A DNA stretch of 64,000 nt from an uncultured Alphaproteobacteria bacterium (GTDB lineage Bacteria; Pseudomonadota; Alphaproteobacteria; Rhizobiales; Aestuariivirgaceae): the NCBI GenBank assembly GCA_937870685.1, contig CALMZX010000104.1, positions 1 to 64,000 of the forward strand, given 5' to 3'. The notes under the pieces are model-generated. The model searched no databases and was not told where the DNA came from. It worked only from the letters and a program-made list of their open reading frames with translations. This document shows, piece by piece, positions 47,099 through 57,000 of the stretch. The number at the start of each line of letters is the position of its first letter. Within the stretch, counting starts at the first letter, position 1. Made by a program: the position numbers and the translations under genes.

Positions 47099-48688
47099 TC
47101 ACCTCAATCGCCCGGACAGGCTTTCGCGGGTTGACAGCCTGACGCGGCGCAACACGGCGGCAAGGCCGGGGAAAAGTGCCAGCAGCAGCCAGTCGCCCCA
47201 GCGTGAATAGGGCGTGGGAGGCAGGGACTGCGGCACGCGGCTGTCGATGACCGCGCGTGTCTCCAGCGCGCTGCGGGCCAGAATCCGCCCCACCGGATCG
47301 ATGACGGCGGAAACCCCCGTGTTGGCCGCGCGGAACAGCGGCAGGCCCTGCTCAACGCTGCGCAGCCGCGCCTGGGCAAGGTGCTGGTGCGGCCCTGTTG
47401 AACGCCCGAACCAGCCGTCATTTGTCACGTTGATCAGCACATCCGGGCGCTCGGGCGGCACCAGAGCGTGCGGAAAGATCACCTCATAGCAGACCAGCAT
47501 GGCGGCCTCGCCGATACCGGGCAAGTGCAGGCTCGACGGGCCCTTGCCCGGTGTGAAGCTCTCAGGCAGCGAAACCACCTTGCGGAAGCCGATGCGCGAC
47601 AGCAGGCCCTCCATGGGCAGGAATTCGCCGCCTGGCACCAGCCGCCATTTGTCATAGACGCCCGCAATGGCGCCCTGATCGTCAACGAGTATGACACTGG
47701 TGAAATAGGGCTCCGCGCCGTCCTGCGGTTTTTCCCGCCGTATTGCACCGGCAACAAGGGTGCTCCCCGGTTTCAGCAGGGCAGAAATTCGCTCCAGCGC
47801 GCCTGCGTCTTCATCCAGAAGGAACGGCACCGACGATTCGGGCCAGATGACATGCGACACGGACGCTGACTGTGCCTCTCCGCGAGAAAGGCTGAGCAGG
47901 GTTGAGAAAATCGCTTCGGCATTGTCACTGCGCCATTTGTCGTCCTGGGAGATGTTGGGCTGCACCAGGCGCACAACGGCCGTGCCCGCATAGGCCGTGG
48001 GTGATTGCGCCAGCCGCCACAGCCCCCACAGCTCCGCCAAGGGGAGCAGCGCCAGCACCGCCAGCGCCGCCACGGGCAGGCGCCGCTGCCCACGCCAGTT
48101 CCGCCAGATCACCGCAGGCAAGGCCGCCCAGACAAGAAGCAGCAGCGTCAGCCCGGTCATGCCGGCGACACTGGCAATCTGCACGGCAGCCCCCATGCCA
48201 TCCGCGGCAAGCCCGACGGCGGCCCAGGGAAATCCTGTCAGCAAATGTCCGCGCAACCATTCGGCGATGGCGAGCGCCAACACCGCCGTGAGCCAGCGGG
48301 GAAGGACGGCACGCGGCACGGCAACGGCCAAGACTGCGGCAGCCCCCCAGTAACACGCCATGAACAGGGCAAGCCCGCCCACCGCGAATGGCATCATCCA
48401 GATATCGGCGGCATTGACGAAGAAGGCGTAGCCGATCCAGTGAAAGGCCACTGTGAAATAGCCGAAACCGAAGCCGAGCCCGCACATGAAGGCCGCGCCC
48501 CATGCTGCATCTGGCAAGCGCTCCAGCCGCGTGAGCAGCACAGGCACCGTCAGGGCGAGCAGCCACCAGAGTCCGGTGGGTGGCAGCGCCAGGGCTGACG
48601 CACCACCTGCCACCGCCAGAAGGAGCAACCGCGACCAGAAGGGCGCACTGCCTTGCCCGACGTCATTGCCTGCCTCATCTCTTGCCAT
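47099..48688 (-). CDS. lnt: Apolipoprotein N-acyltransferase
   Basis: Adds the third acyl chain to lipoproteins in the inner membrane. 529 aa: about seven or eight N-terminal transmembrane helices (to about 215), then a periplasmic nitrilase-like domain. The triad is Glu in IWPESSVPF, Lys in YDKWRLVPGGEFLP and Cys in VCYEVIFP. In many relatives corC precedes lnt; here the upstream neighbour is a divergent TerB gene. Confidence 0.96.
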   Translation of the reverse strand: MARDEAGNDVGQGSAPFWSRLLLLAVAGGASALALPPTGLWWLLALTVPVLLTRLERLPDAAWGAAFMCGLGFGFGYFTVAFHWIGYAFFVNAADIWMMPFAVGGLALFMACYWGAAAVLAVAVPRAVLPRWLTAVLALAIAEWLRGHLLTGFPWAAVGLAADGMGAAVQIASVAGMTGLTLLLLVWAALPAVIWRNWRGQRRLPVAALAVLALLPLAELWGLWRLAQSPTAYAGTAVVRLVQPNISQDDKWRSDNAEAIFSTLLSLSRGEAQSASVSHVIWPESSVPFLLDEDAGALERISALLKPGSTLVAGAIRREKPQDGAEPYFTSVILVDDQGAIAGVYDKWRLVPGGEFLPMEGLLSRIGFRKVVSLPESFTPGKGPSSLHLPGIGEAAMLVCYEVIFPHALVPPERPDVLINVTNDGWFGRSTGPHQHLAQARLRSVEQGLPLFRAANTGVSAVIDPVGRILARSALETRAVIDSRVPQSLPPTPYSRWGDWLLLALFPGLAAVLRRVRLSTRESLSGRLR

Positions 48689-48838
48689 GGCGTTCCCATG
48701 CAGGGCTTTTCCGTGAGCCGCAAGAAGGCGCAGGACGCCCAGCCAGTTTTCCAGTTCAATGAGTCCAGAAGGCCTTGCTAAACCGCAATTCTAGTGTAGG
48801 CGGCACAGCCAATCTGGTACTCTGGGAACCAAACAATC

Positions 48839-49333
48839 ATGAATGAACCTCTCGAAGGCCGCGACGGCCTTTCGAAAGCGTCTGCGCATCTGGAAGAAAT
48901 TGTCGCCCTCCTGAAAGAACCATCCGGCTTTTCGCGGCTCTCGCCCGAACAGCGGAAGTTCGTTCTGGCGGTCGTCATCGCATCGGTCGTGCCGGCTGAC
49001 GGCAAGATCAAGCAGTGCGAACTGGAAAAGCTGCAATCGCTTCTCAACACGCGCATGCAGACGCGCGGCCAAACCCTGCACGAAGCCTTGCTGCTGGCCC
49101 AGTCCGGACTTGGCGCGAATCCGGCCATCGGCATTTCGGCAACGCGCCTTGCGGATCTGCTCGGCATCGAAGACCGCTGTGCCCTGATCGGCATGCTCTG
49201 GGACATTGCGCTGTGCGACTACGAACTGCACGCCAAGGAAGAACAGCTGATCTACGAGATCGCCGACAAGGCCGGCGTGCCCCGCAAGAAAGTGGCGGAA
49301 CAGCAGGCCCGCGCGGCAGCCAACATTTCCTGA
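48839..49333 (+). CDS. TerB-family (tellurite resistance-like) protein
   Basis: 164-aa helical protein. FVLAVVIASVVPADGKIKQCELEKLQSLLNTRM and GMLWDIALCDYELHAKEEQLIYEIADKAGV match the TerB/DjlA fold, with repeated acidic sites (ADGKI, YELHAKEE) that bind metal in relatives. Single TerB proteins without the other ter genes are common, so tellurite resistance should not be assumed. It is divergent from lnt and convergent with the ureohydrolase gene. Confidence 0.85.
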   Translation: MNEPLEGRDGLSKASAHLEEIVALLKEPSGFSRLSPEQRKFVLAVVIASVVPADGKIKQCELEKLQSLLNTRMQTRGQTLHEALLLAQSGLGANPAIGISATRLADLLGIEDRCALIGMLWDIALCDYELHAKEEQLIYEIADKAGVPRKKVAEQQARAAANIS

Positions 49334-49342
49334 TCCGGTGCC

Positions 49343-50317
49343 TCAGGCCGTCCGGCCGCGCGCCACCGCTTCCGCCATGTTGCAGAGGATTTCGAACATC
49401 ATCACGGCCCCGGCATAGGCCGTGAGGCCGGACGGATCAAAGGGTGGCGACACTTCCACAACGTCGGCACCAACAATGTTCACGCCGCGCAAGCCACGCA
49501 GCATCTGCTGGGCCTGGAAAGTGGTGAAGCCTCCGATTTCAGGCGTGCCTGTACCCGGCGCATAAACCGGATCCAGCATGTCGATGTCGAAACTCACATA
49601 GGTCTCCGCCGCACCTGCGATGCGGCGCGCCTCTTCCATCACCCGCTGCGGCCCAAGCTCCATCGCCTCCTCGATGCGCATGCAGCGCACCCCCATCTTC
49701 TCGCCCCATTCGAAATCGTCGTTGTCATACATCGAACCGCGCAGGCCGATCTGGATCACCCGCTTGGGATCAAGCACACCTTCTTCAATGGCGCGGCGGA
49801 ACGGCGTGCCATGGGTGTACTTGAAGCCGCCGAAATAGCCGTCATAGAGGTCGGTGTGGGCATCAAAATGGATCATGCCGAGCGGCTTCTTCTTTCCCAG
49901 CGCCCGCAGCACCGGCAGCGAACACAGATGGTCACCACCCGCCGAGAGCGGCCGGATGCCCTTGGCCACCAGTTCGGCAAAATGTTTCTCCACCCGCTTC
50001 AGCGTGTCATCGACACTCGCCGGATTGACCGAACAGTCGCCGAGGTCCGCCACATTGGCGAGATCATAGGGAACGACGCGCGTGGTCTGGTGCATGCGCC
50101 GGACCATGGAGGACTGGTCTCGCATCTGCCGCGGCGCATGGCGCGGGCCGGGCCGGTTGGTCGTGCCGCCATCCCACGGAATGCCAACGACACCGATGTC
50201 CAGGTTCTTTGCCTCCGCCAGCGCCACATGTGGCAACCGGAAGAAAGTGGCGATGCCGCCGAAGCGCGGTGTCACAAGGCCGGAGACGGGTTGGTTGAAG
50301 TCGTTGCGGTTGGGCAT
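49343..50317 (-). CDS. Ureohydrolase, agmatinase/guanidinobutyrase family
   Basis: Dimanganese enzyme releasing urea from a guanidino compound. 324 aa from ATG 50317 with AGGAGA upstream; the ORF track adds 7 residues. Metal ligands are GGDHLCSLP, HFDAHTDLYD and SFDIDMLDPVYAPGTGTPE. The N-terminal TPRFGGIATFFRLPHV resembles Pseudomonas GbuA (guanidinobutyrase). The divergent arginine-to-2-ketoarginine genes next to it make 4-guanidinobutanoate a likely substrate, but agmatine cannot be excluded. Confidence 0.85.
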   Translation of the reverse strand: MPNRNDFNQPVSGLVTPRFGGIATFFRLPHVALAEAKNLDIGVVGIPWDGGTTNRPGPRHAPRQMRDQSSMVRRMHQTTRVVPYDLANVADLGDCSVNPASVDDTLKRVEKHFAELVAKGIRPLSAGGDHLCSLPVLRALGKKKPLGMIHFDAHTDLYDGYFGGFKYTHGTPFRRAIEEGVLDPKRVIQIGLRGSMYDNDDFEWGEKMGVRCMRIEEAMELGPQRVMEEARRIAGAAETYVSFDIDMLDPVYAPGTGTPEIGGFTTFQAQQMLRGLRGVNIVGADVVEVSPPFDPSGLTAYAGAVMMFEILCNMAEAVARGRTA

Positions 50318-50413
50318 GGAACTCTCCTGTTGGGACAAAGGCTATCATGCCGTGCCGCCAACGCAACCGCCAGCGCGTGACAAACAAGCAAGCCATGCGT
50401 TAGGCTTGCCGCC

Positions 50414-51529
50414 ATGAAATCCTTCGACATCATCGTCATCGGGGCGGGCATCGCCGGTGCCTCGGTGGCTGCGCACCTTGCCGCGAAGCGGCGCGTGGCC
50501 ATCCTGGAAATGGAAGAGCGCCCAGGCGTGCACAGCACCGGCCGTTCCGCCGCAAGCTTCGAGCCCAACTACGGGCCAGCGCCCATGCTCGCCTTCACCC
50601 GGGCCAGCGGGAATTTCTTTCTGGAACCACCCAAGGGCTTTGCCGACGCGCCGTTGCTCACGCCGCGCGAGTCGCTGTTTCTCGTGGCCAGGGGACAGGA
50701 CGAGGCGGCAGAGCGGCTGGTTGCCAAGGCCAGCGAACTCGGCGAAATCACCGAACGCGCCGCCCGCGAGATTTTCCCTGTCCTGCGCGAAGGCCATGCG
50801 CACCGTGTCTTCCTTGATCCCAACACAGGCGATCTTGATGTCGATCTCATCCACCGCGGCTTTCTCCGCATGGCGCGCGAACGCGGTGCCGAACTCTTCA
50901 CCTCCCATGACGTGAAGGGCCTCCTGCACCGCTCCGGCCTCTGGCAGGTCGCCACCGCGCAGGGCATCTTCGCGGCCCCTGTCGTGGTCAATGCCGCAGG
51001 TGCCTGGGGCGACACCGTTGCCAAACTCGGCGGCGTGAAGCCGGTCGGCCTCCAGCCCAAACGCCGCTCCATTGGCCTCATCCCCATGGACAGCCATCCG
51101 GATGTGATGGACTGGCCCTTGGTCACCGATGTCGGCGAAACCTGGTACTGCAAGCCGCAGAGCGGCAAGCTCATTGTCTCCTCCGCCGATGCCACACCCG
51201 TTGACCCCCACGATGCCTCTGCCGACGACATGGCCATTGCCCTTGGCATTGAGCGCATGAACGAAGCCACCACGCTTTCGGTGCAGCGTCTGGAACACAG
51301 CTGGGGCGGCTTGCGCAGCTTTGTGCGCGACAGCAACCCGGTGGTGGGTTTCGCTCCCGGCCACGACGGCTTCTTCTGGCTGGTGGGCCAGGGCGGTTAC
51401 GGCATCCAGTCCTCGCCTGCTCTTGGCGAAACCGCAGCCGCACTCATCCTCGGCACCCCGCTCCCCGTGGACGTTCTTGGACACGGCCTTGATCCCAAAA
51501 ACATTTCCCCAGAACGGTTGCAACCATGA
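50414..51529 (+). CDS. dauA: FAD-dependent D-amino acid dehydrogenase, DauA-like (D-arginine dehydrogenase)
   Basis: 371-aa flavoprotein of the DAO family. FAD-binding IIVIGAGIAGASVAAHLAA at the N-terminus, then RPGVHSTGRSAASFEPNYGP, VVVNAAGAWGDTVAKLGGVKPVGLQPKRRS and the C-terminal EHSWGGLRSFVRDSNPVVGF...QGGYGIQSSPALGE. From memory these segments align closely with Pseudomonas aeruginosa DauA, including the end GLDPKNISPERLQP. DauA oxidises D-arginine (and other D-residues) to the 2-keto acid. It overlaps the AruI-like gene (ATGA), so product and next enzyme are coupled. Confidence 0.8.
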   Translation: MKSFDIIVIGAGIAGASVAAHLAAKRRVAILEMEERPGVHSTGRSAASFEPNYGPAPMLAFTRASGNFFLEPPKGFADAPLLTPRESLFLVARGQDEAAERLVAKASELGEITERAAREIFPVLREGHAHRVFLDPNTGDLDVDLIHRGFLRMARERGAELFTSHDVKGLLHRSGLWQVATAQGIFAAPVVVNAAGAWGDTVAKLGGVKPVGLQPKRRSIGLIPMDSHPDVMDWPLVTDVGETWYCKPQSGKLIVSSADATPVDPHDASADDMAIALGIERMNEATTLSVQRLEHSWGGLRSFVRDSNPVVGFAPGHDGFFWLVGQGGYGIQSSPALGETAAALILGTPLPVDVLGHGLDPKNISPERLQP

Positions 51530-53097
51530 CATCACGTCCCGAACTCTCCGCAGGCGAAGCCCTGGTCAGTCTTCTGGAGGCCTATGGTGTCGATACGATC
51601 TTCGGCATTCCCGGTGTCCACAACATCGAGATGTACCGCGCCCTGCCGCGCTCGCAGATCCGCCACATCCTCACCCGCCACGAACAGGGCGCAGGCTTCA
51701 TGGCCGATGGCTATGCGCGTGCCAGCGGCAGGCCCGGCGTCTGCTTCACCATCACCGGTCCCGGCCTGACCAATATCCTGACGCCACTGGGGCAAGCATG
51801 GTCTGACAGCTCCAACGTGCTGGTCGTATCGTCAGCCCTCGACAAGAAGGATTCGGCGCAAGGCCGTGGCCGCCTGCACGAGATGATCAGCCAGTTCAAC
51901 GCCGCCGCATCGGTCACCGCGACCGCCATGCGCGCCTATACGCCCAAGGACATGCAGGATGGCGTGGCCCGTGCCTTCGCCGGCTTCGCCTCCGCCCGGC
52001 CAAGGCCCGCCTATCTCGAAATCCCCCTCGATCTTCTCTCCGAACCGGCTGGCCCCGGCTGGAAGGCGCGCAACACCGCGGCACGCCCGGCCCACCGTGG
52101 CGAAGATATTGCCTCCGCCATCGCTATGCTCAAAACCGCGCGCTCACCCTTCATCATTCTGGGTGGCGGCGCCCTCGACGGTGGTGTTGCGGCACTCGCC
52201 GTCGCCGAGGCACTGGGTGCCCCCATCCTCACCACAACGGCAGGCAAGGGCGCGGTTCCGGCCGATCATCCGCTCTGCTGGGGTTATTGTCTGGGCAATC
52301 CCGCCGTGCAGGCGATGGTGCAGGCCTCGGACTGCGTGCTGGCCGCAGGCACGGAACTCTCCGAAACGGATTTCTGGACCAGCGACTGCCTCCTCGAGAA
52401 CCTCATCCGCATCGATATCGATCCAACCTCCATCGGCCGTCCGCACGCAGCGCGCCTCGCCATTCTTGCAGATGCCGCACCGGCCCTTGCAGCCATTGCC
52501 GCAGGCGTCACGGGCAAAACGGCACCCCGGCAAACGGCTCCGTCCACGGAGGATCATCCCTTGCGCGCCACCTTGCGCAAGGTCCTCGCCGTGATCCGCG
52601 ACAGCCTGCCACCCGACACCGTAATCGCCTCCGACATGACCCAGATTGCCTATGCGGCGAACGAAATCTTCCCGGTCTCGCAGCCCCGCACCTGGCTGCA
52701 TCCGGTGGGCTTCGGCACCTTGGGCTTTGCGCTCCCGGCCGCCATTGGCGCCAAATTCGCCGTCGGTGAAAAACCAGTTGCCGCCCTGCTCGGCGACTAC
52801 GGCTTCCAATACACCTGCAACGAACTGGGCACAGCGGTAGAACACAAACTCCCCATGCCCATCCTCCTCTGGAACAACGAGGCACTGGGACAAATTCACG
52901 ATGGCATGGTGGGGGCAGGCATCCAGCCCAACGCCGTCAATCTCATGAATCCGGATTTCCAGGTGTTCGCCCGCGCCTACGGCGCATCAGCCGAACGCCC
53001 CGCCGATCTCAAGTCATTGGCCCGCTGCATCGGAAAAGCCCTGAAGGCCGACGGCCCCACGATCATCGAAATGACGCCGCGCATGGTGGCGGGTTAG
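51526..53097 (+). CDS. aruI: ThDP-dependent decarboxylase, AruI-like (5-guanidino-2-oxopentanoate decarboxylase)
   Basis: 523 aa, acetolactate-synthase fold in three domains. The N-terminal DTIFGIPGVHNIEMYRALPRSQIRHILTRHEQGAGFMADGYARASGRPGVCF contains the ThDP-activating Glu and closely matches AruI. The C-terminal ThDP/Mg motif is GDYGFQYTCNELGT...LLWNN (GD-x24-26-NN type). AruI converts 2-ketoarginine to 4-guanidinobutanal and CO2. Coupling with a DauA-like gene and a nearby ureohydrolase supports the assignment over acetolactate synthase, which would need a small subunit. Confidence 0.8.
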   Translation: MTSRPELSAGEALVSLLEAYGVDTIFGIPGVHNIEMYRALPRSQIRHILTRHEQGAGFMADGYARASGRPGVCFTITGPGLTNILTPLGQAWSDSSNVLVVSSALDKKDSAQGRGRLHEMISQFNAAASVTATAMRAYTPKDMQDGVARAFAGFASARPRPAYLEIPLDLLSEPAGPGWKARNTAARPAHRGEDIASAIAMLKTARSPFIILGGGALDGGVAALAVAEALGAPILTTTAGKGAVPADHPLCWGYCLGNPAVQAMVQASDCVLAAGTELSETDFWTSDCLLENLIRIDIDPTSIGRPHAARLAILADAAPALAAIAAGVTGKTAPRQTAPSTEDHPLRATLRKVLAVIRDSLPPDTVIASDMTQIAYAANEIFPVSQPRTWLHPVGFGTLGFALPAAIGAKFAVGEKPVAALLGDYGFQYTCNELGTAVEHKLPMPILLWNNEALGQIHDGMVGAGIQPNAVNLMNPDFQVFARAYGASAERPADLKSLARCIGKALKADGPTIIEMTPRMVAG

Positions 53098-53133
53098 GGA
53101 AAAACCATTGCCACGGAACCCACCCACACGCTC

Positions 53134-53253
53134 CACCACCCCGGCACAGGCCGGGGCGAGGCACTGTTCAAACGCCACGCTCAATGAATGCGAAGCAGCT
53201 CCGCCGTCATCGACCACCCAGAAGCCCAACCCCGGCCTGCGCCGGGGGGACGG
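53134..53253. repeat. Palindromic intergenic repeat, family C copy 2
   Basis: Inverted arms CACCCCGGCACAGGCCGGGG and CCCCGGCCTGCGCCGGGG (the latter running on as GGACGGA) flank about 75 bp of unrelated sequence. The arms match those at 28746-28832. It fills most of the 174-bp gap before the HAD gene. Confidence 0.85.
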
Positions 53254-53271
53254 AATGTAGGGTGAGCCGCA

Positions 53272-53946
53272 ATGCAGGTTGGCAATTGCGCCGTCATCTT
53301 TGATGTCGATGGCGTGCTTCTTGAACTCACGCCCAACGAGGAGGACATCTTCTTCGCGGCGTTCACGCCCTGGGGCGACCCCAACACCCTGTCGCGCAAC
53401 TGGAACAGCTACCGCATCCGCAATGACGACGACATCGTCGACGAGATCATCACCCGCTGGTCCATTCCACTGACCGAAAAACCCGCCCTGGTCGGCGCCT
53501 ATCATGCAGCCCTTGCCGCCCGCCTCGATGATGGCCGCCTCGGGAGCCACGCCATTCCCGGCGCACCCGGCCTGCTCGCAGCCCTTTCCGGAAAGGCCCG
53601 CCTCGGCATCGCCACAGCCAATTTCCGCGAGGCCGCCAGACTCCGCCTCGTGGCCGCAGGCCTCTGGCCTTCGGTGCAGGATCTCGCCCATGGCGCTGAT
53701 GGCGGGGGCCACAAGCATGCCATCCTCGCCCGCGCCATCGCCGCCAGCGGACTTCCCCCGGAACGCATCGTCTACATCGGTGACAATGTGAACGACGTCG
53801 AGGCGGGCCTGCGCAACGGTGTCCACTTCATCGGCTTCTCGACTTCGCCTGAACGCCGCGCCATCCTCGCCTCCGCAGGCGCCCGCCTGTGCTGCGCCAG
53901 CCATGCTGAAACACTGCCGCTGATCCTCGGCAGTTTGAACGCTTGA
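53272..53946 (+). CDS. HAD-superfamily phosphatase
   Basis: 224 aa. Motif I VIFDVDGVLLEL (nucleophile Asp near residue 11), motif II Thr in IATANFREA, motif III Lys in GGGHKHAILARAI, motif IV VYIGDNVNDVEAGL. Class I cap, phosphoglycolate phosphatase-like. Substrate unknown; the cap insert is short, about 70 residues. Confidence 0.88.
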   Translation: MQVGNCAVIFDVDGVLLELTPNEEDIFFAAFTPWGDPNTLSRNWNSYRIRNDDDIVDEIITRWSIPLTEKPALVGAYHAALAARLDDGRLGSHAIPGAPGLLAALSGKARLGIATANFREAARLRLVAAGLWPSVQDLAHGADGGGHKHAILARAIAASGLPPERIVYIGDNVNDVEAGLRNGVHFIGFSTSPERRAILASAGARLCCASHAETLPLILGSLNA

Positions 53947-54013
53947 CCCCGCCCCATCCCCATGGGATTCCGGTGGGCAACAGCCCGTGAGAGGCATGAA
54001 ACCGGAGGATCGA

Positions 54014-57000
54014 ATGGCGGCCCACAGCCAGTTTGCACTGCTGAAGACCAGGCGTTTCCTGCCGCTCTTCGTCACCCAGGCGATGAGCGCCTTCAATGAC
54101 AACGTCTTCCGCTATGCGCTCTCCATTCTTTTCCTCACCACGCTCGGCAAGGAACAGGGCGGCGTCCTCAACACCATTTCGGCGGCCCTCTTCATCCTGC
54201 CCTTCTTCCTCTTCTCTGCCTTCGCAGGCCAACTCGCCGACAAGTTCGACAAGGCCTTCATGGCCCGGCGCATCCGCTTTGCCGAAATCTTCATCGTGGC
54301 ACTCTCCGCCTGGTCGCTGTTTTCGGGCCACGTCCATTTCCAGCAGTTCTGTGTCTTCCTCGCGGGCTGCCAGGCCGCCTTCTTCGGCCCCATCAAATAC
54401 GGCATCCTGCCCCAGCACCTGACCAAGGATGAACTGCTTGGCGGCAACGGCATGGTGGAAATGGCGACCTTCATTGCCATCCTCCTCGGCACCATCTTCG
54501 GCTCCATCGTCATCAACACCGAAGGCGGCCATACATGGGTCGCCGCTGTCATGATCGGCATCGGCGTCATTTCCTATTTCACATCCTTGCAGATACCGCC
54601 CGCCCCCTCGGCCCAGCCCGACCTGAAACTCAACTGGAACATCTTCGGCGAGACCTGGAACGTCATCGGCATGGCCATGCGCAAGCCGGAGGTCTTCCAG
54701 TCCATCCTCGGCATTTCCTGGTTCTGGTTCCTGGGCGTCGTCTTTGTCACCCAGATTCCGCTCTTTACCTTTGACAGCCTGAAGGGCAGCGAAACCGCAG
54801 CTTCGCTGATCTTCGCACTCTTTTCGATCGGTATCGCCGTGGGCTCGATCCTCTGCAACAGGCTGCTCGGCGGCAAGGTCAGCGTCCGCTTCGTGCCCAT
54901 CGTGGCGCTGCTGATGAGTCTCTTCATGATCGAACTCTACTTCGCCGCAGGCAGTGCCGAACGCGCCCTTGCCGCCGCCGTTGCAGGAGGCGAAGTAATG
55001 ACCGAACAGACCGCCTCCGGTCCCGTCATGGGTCTCCTCCCCATGCTGGGCTACTGGCAGGCCTGGCGCGTGCTTTTTGACCTCGCCGTCATCGCCGCGC
55101 TGGCCGGGCTCTATGTCGTCCCGCTCTTCGCCACCATGCAGGCCCGCACCGCCTATTACCTGCGCGCCCGCATTGTCGGTGCCAACAACATCGTCAACGC
55201 CATCTTCATGATCATCGCCACGGGTCTGTCGGGCGTGCTGCTCGCCTCCGGCCTCACGGCGCGAGGCCTCTTCCTCTGCCTCGGCCTCGCCAATCTCGTG
55301 GCCGCCATCTACGTGATCCGCATCCTGCCGCACGAGGCACTTGCGGGATTCGCCCGCGCCCTCTTCCGCCTGCTCTACCGCGTCGAGGTGAAGGGCATCG
55401 AGAATGTCACCCTGCGCGGCCGCCGCTCGCTCCTCATCGCCAACCACACCTCGTTCCTCGATGGCCCGCTGCTCTCCGCCTTCCTGCCGGAACGCGCCGG
55501 CTTCGCCATCAACACCCAGATGGCCAAACGCTGGTGGGTCAAGCCCGCCTTCGCCCTTTTTGATCTCTGCCCCATTGATCCCGGCAACCCTCTGGCGCTC
55601 CGCGGCCTCGTTGACATGTTGAAGAAGGGCCGCCGCGTCGTCATTTTCCCGGAAGGACGCATCACCGTCACGGGCGGCCTGATGAAGGTTTATGAAGGCC
55701 CCGCCGCCGTCGCCCAGATGGCCCGCGGCCATCTCATTCCCGTGCGCATTGACGGCGCCCACCTGACACCCTTCTCCCGCCTTGCCGGGAAGCTGCCCAC
55801 GATCTGGTTCCCCAAGATCACCATCACCTTCCTCAAGCCCATCGACCTGCGCGCACCCGAAGGCCTGCGCGGTGCGGCGCTGCGGGAATACCAGGCGGAA
55901 CATCTCTATGATGTGATGACGGACTCGCAGTTCAAGACCGCGCCCATCAACGAGACCCTGTGGCAATCCCTGCTCGACGCCCGCAACCTCTTCGGTGGCC
56001 ACACAAAGGTGCTGGAGGACATCCAGCGCGCGCCCATCACCTATGACCGCCTGATCACAGGCAGCCTCATCCTTGGCCGCAAGATTGCCGCCGTGACCCC
56101 GGGCGAGAAAACCGTGGGCGTGCTCCTGCCCAATGCCATCGCCACCGCTGTCACCTTCTTTGGGCTCCACGCCACGGGCCGCGTGCCCGCCATGCTGAAC
56201 TTTTCGACCGGTGCGGTGAACATGGCCGCCGCCTGCATGGCGGCCGAAGTCCGCACCATCCTCACCTCGCGCAAGTTCATCGAGGCGGGCGAGATGGAAG
56301 CCGACCTCAAGGTGCTCGCCGAGCGCTGCAAGATCGTCTATCTCGAGGACATCCGCGGCCAGGTCGGCAGCATGGACAAGCTGCGCGGCCTCCTGCAGAA
56401 ATCCTTTGCACCCCGCGCGTTGAAAGCCATGGGGGCCTCACAGGACCCCGACAGCCCGGCCGTGGTGCTCTTCACATCCGGTTCGGAAGGCGTGCCCAAG
56501 GGCGTTGTCCTCTCTCACCGCAACATCAATGCCAACCGCCTGCAGGCGGCGGCGCGCATCGCCTTCACACCGCAGGACCTTGTGTTCAACGCGCTGCCTG
56601 TCTTCCACGCCTTCGGGCTGACGGGCGGATTGATGCTGCCGCTGCTCTCCGGCATCTACACCTTCATGTATCCCTCGCCGCTGCACTACAAGATCATCCC
56701 GGAACTCTGCTACGACACCGGCGCCACGGTGATCTTCGGCACGGACACCTTCCTCTCCGGCTACGCCAAGAATGCCCACCCCTATGATTTCTACAACATG
56801 CGCCTCGTGGTGGCAGGTGCCGAGCGCCTCAAGCCCGAGACCCGTGACATCTGGATGAACAATTTCGGCCTGCGCATCCTCGAAGGCTATGGCGCCACGG
56901 AATGTTCACCCGTCGTCTCGGTCAACACCCCCATGCACTACCGCACCGGAAGCGTCGGCCGCCTCATGGACGGCATCGACTACAGGCTGGAGGATGTGCC

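Noticed and set aside
48839-49333. Tellurite-resistance operon
   Set aside because: Only a single TerB-fold gene is present, with no terZACDE partners, so resistance cannot be claimed.
51526-53097. Acetolactate synthase large subunit
   Set aside because: No small subunit follows, and the N-terminal block and gene neighbours match AruI better.
53828-56170. 780-codon minus-strand ORF antisense to the lplT-aas gene
   Set aside because: The plus-strand frame has clear MFS, PlsC and AMP-ligase motifs. The antisense translation is Gly/Glu/His-rich with no family, a normal shadow of high-GC codon bias.
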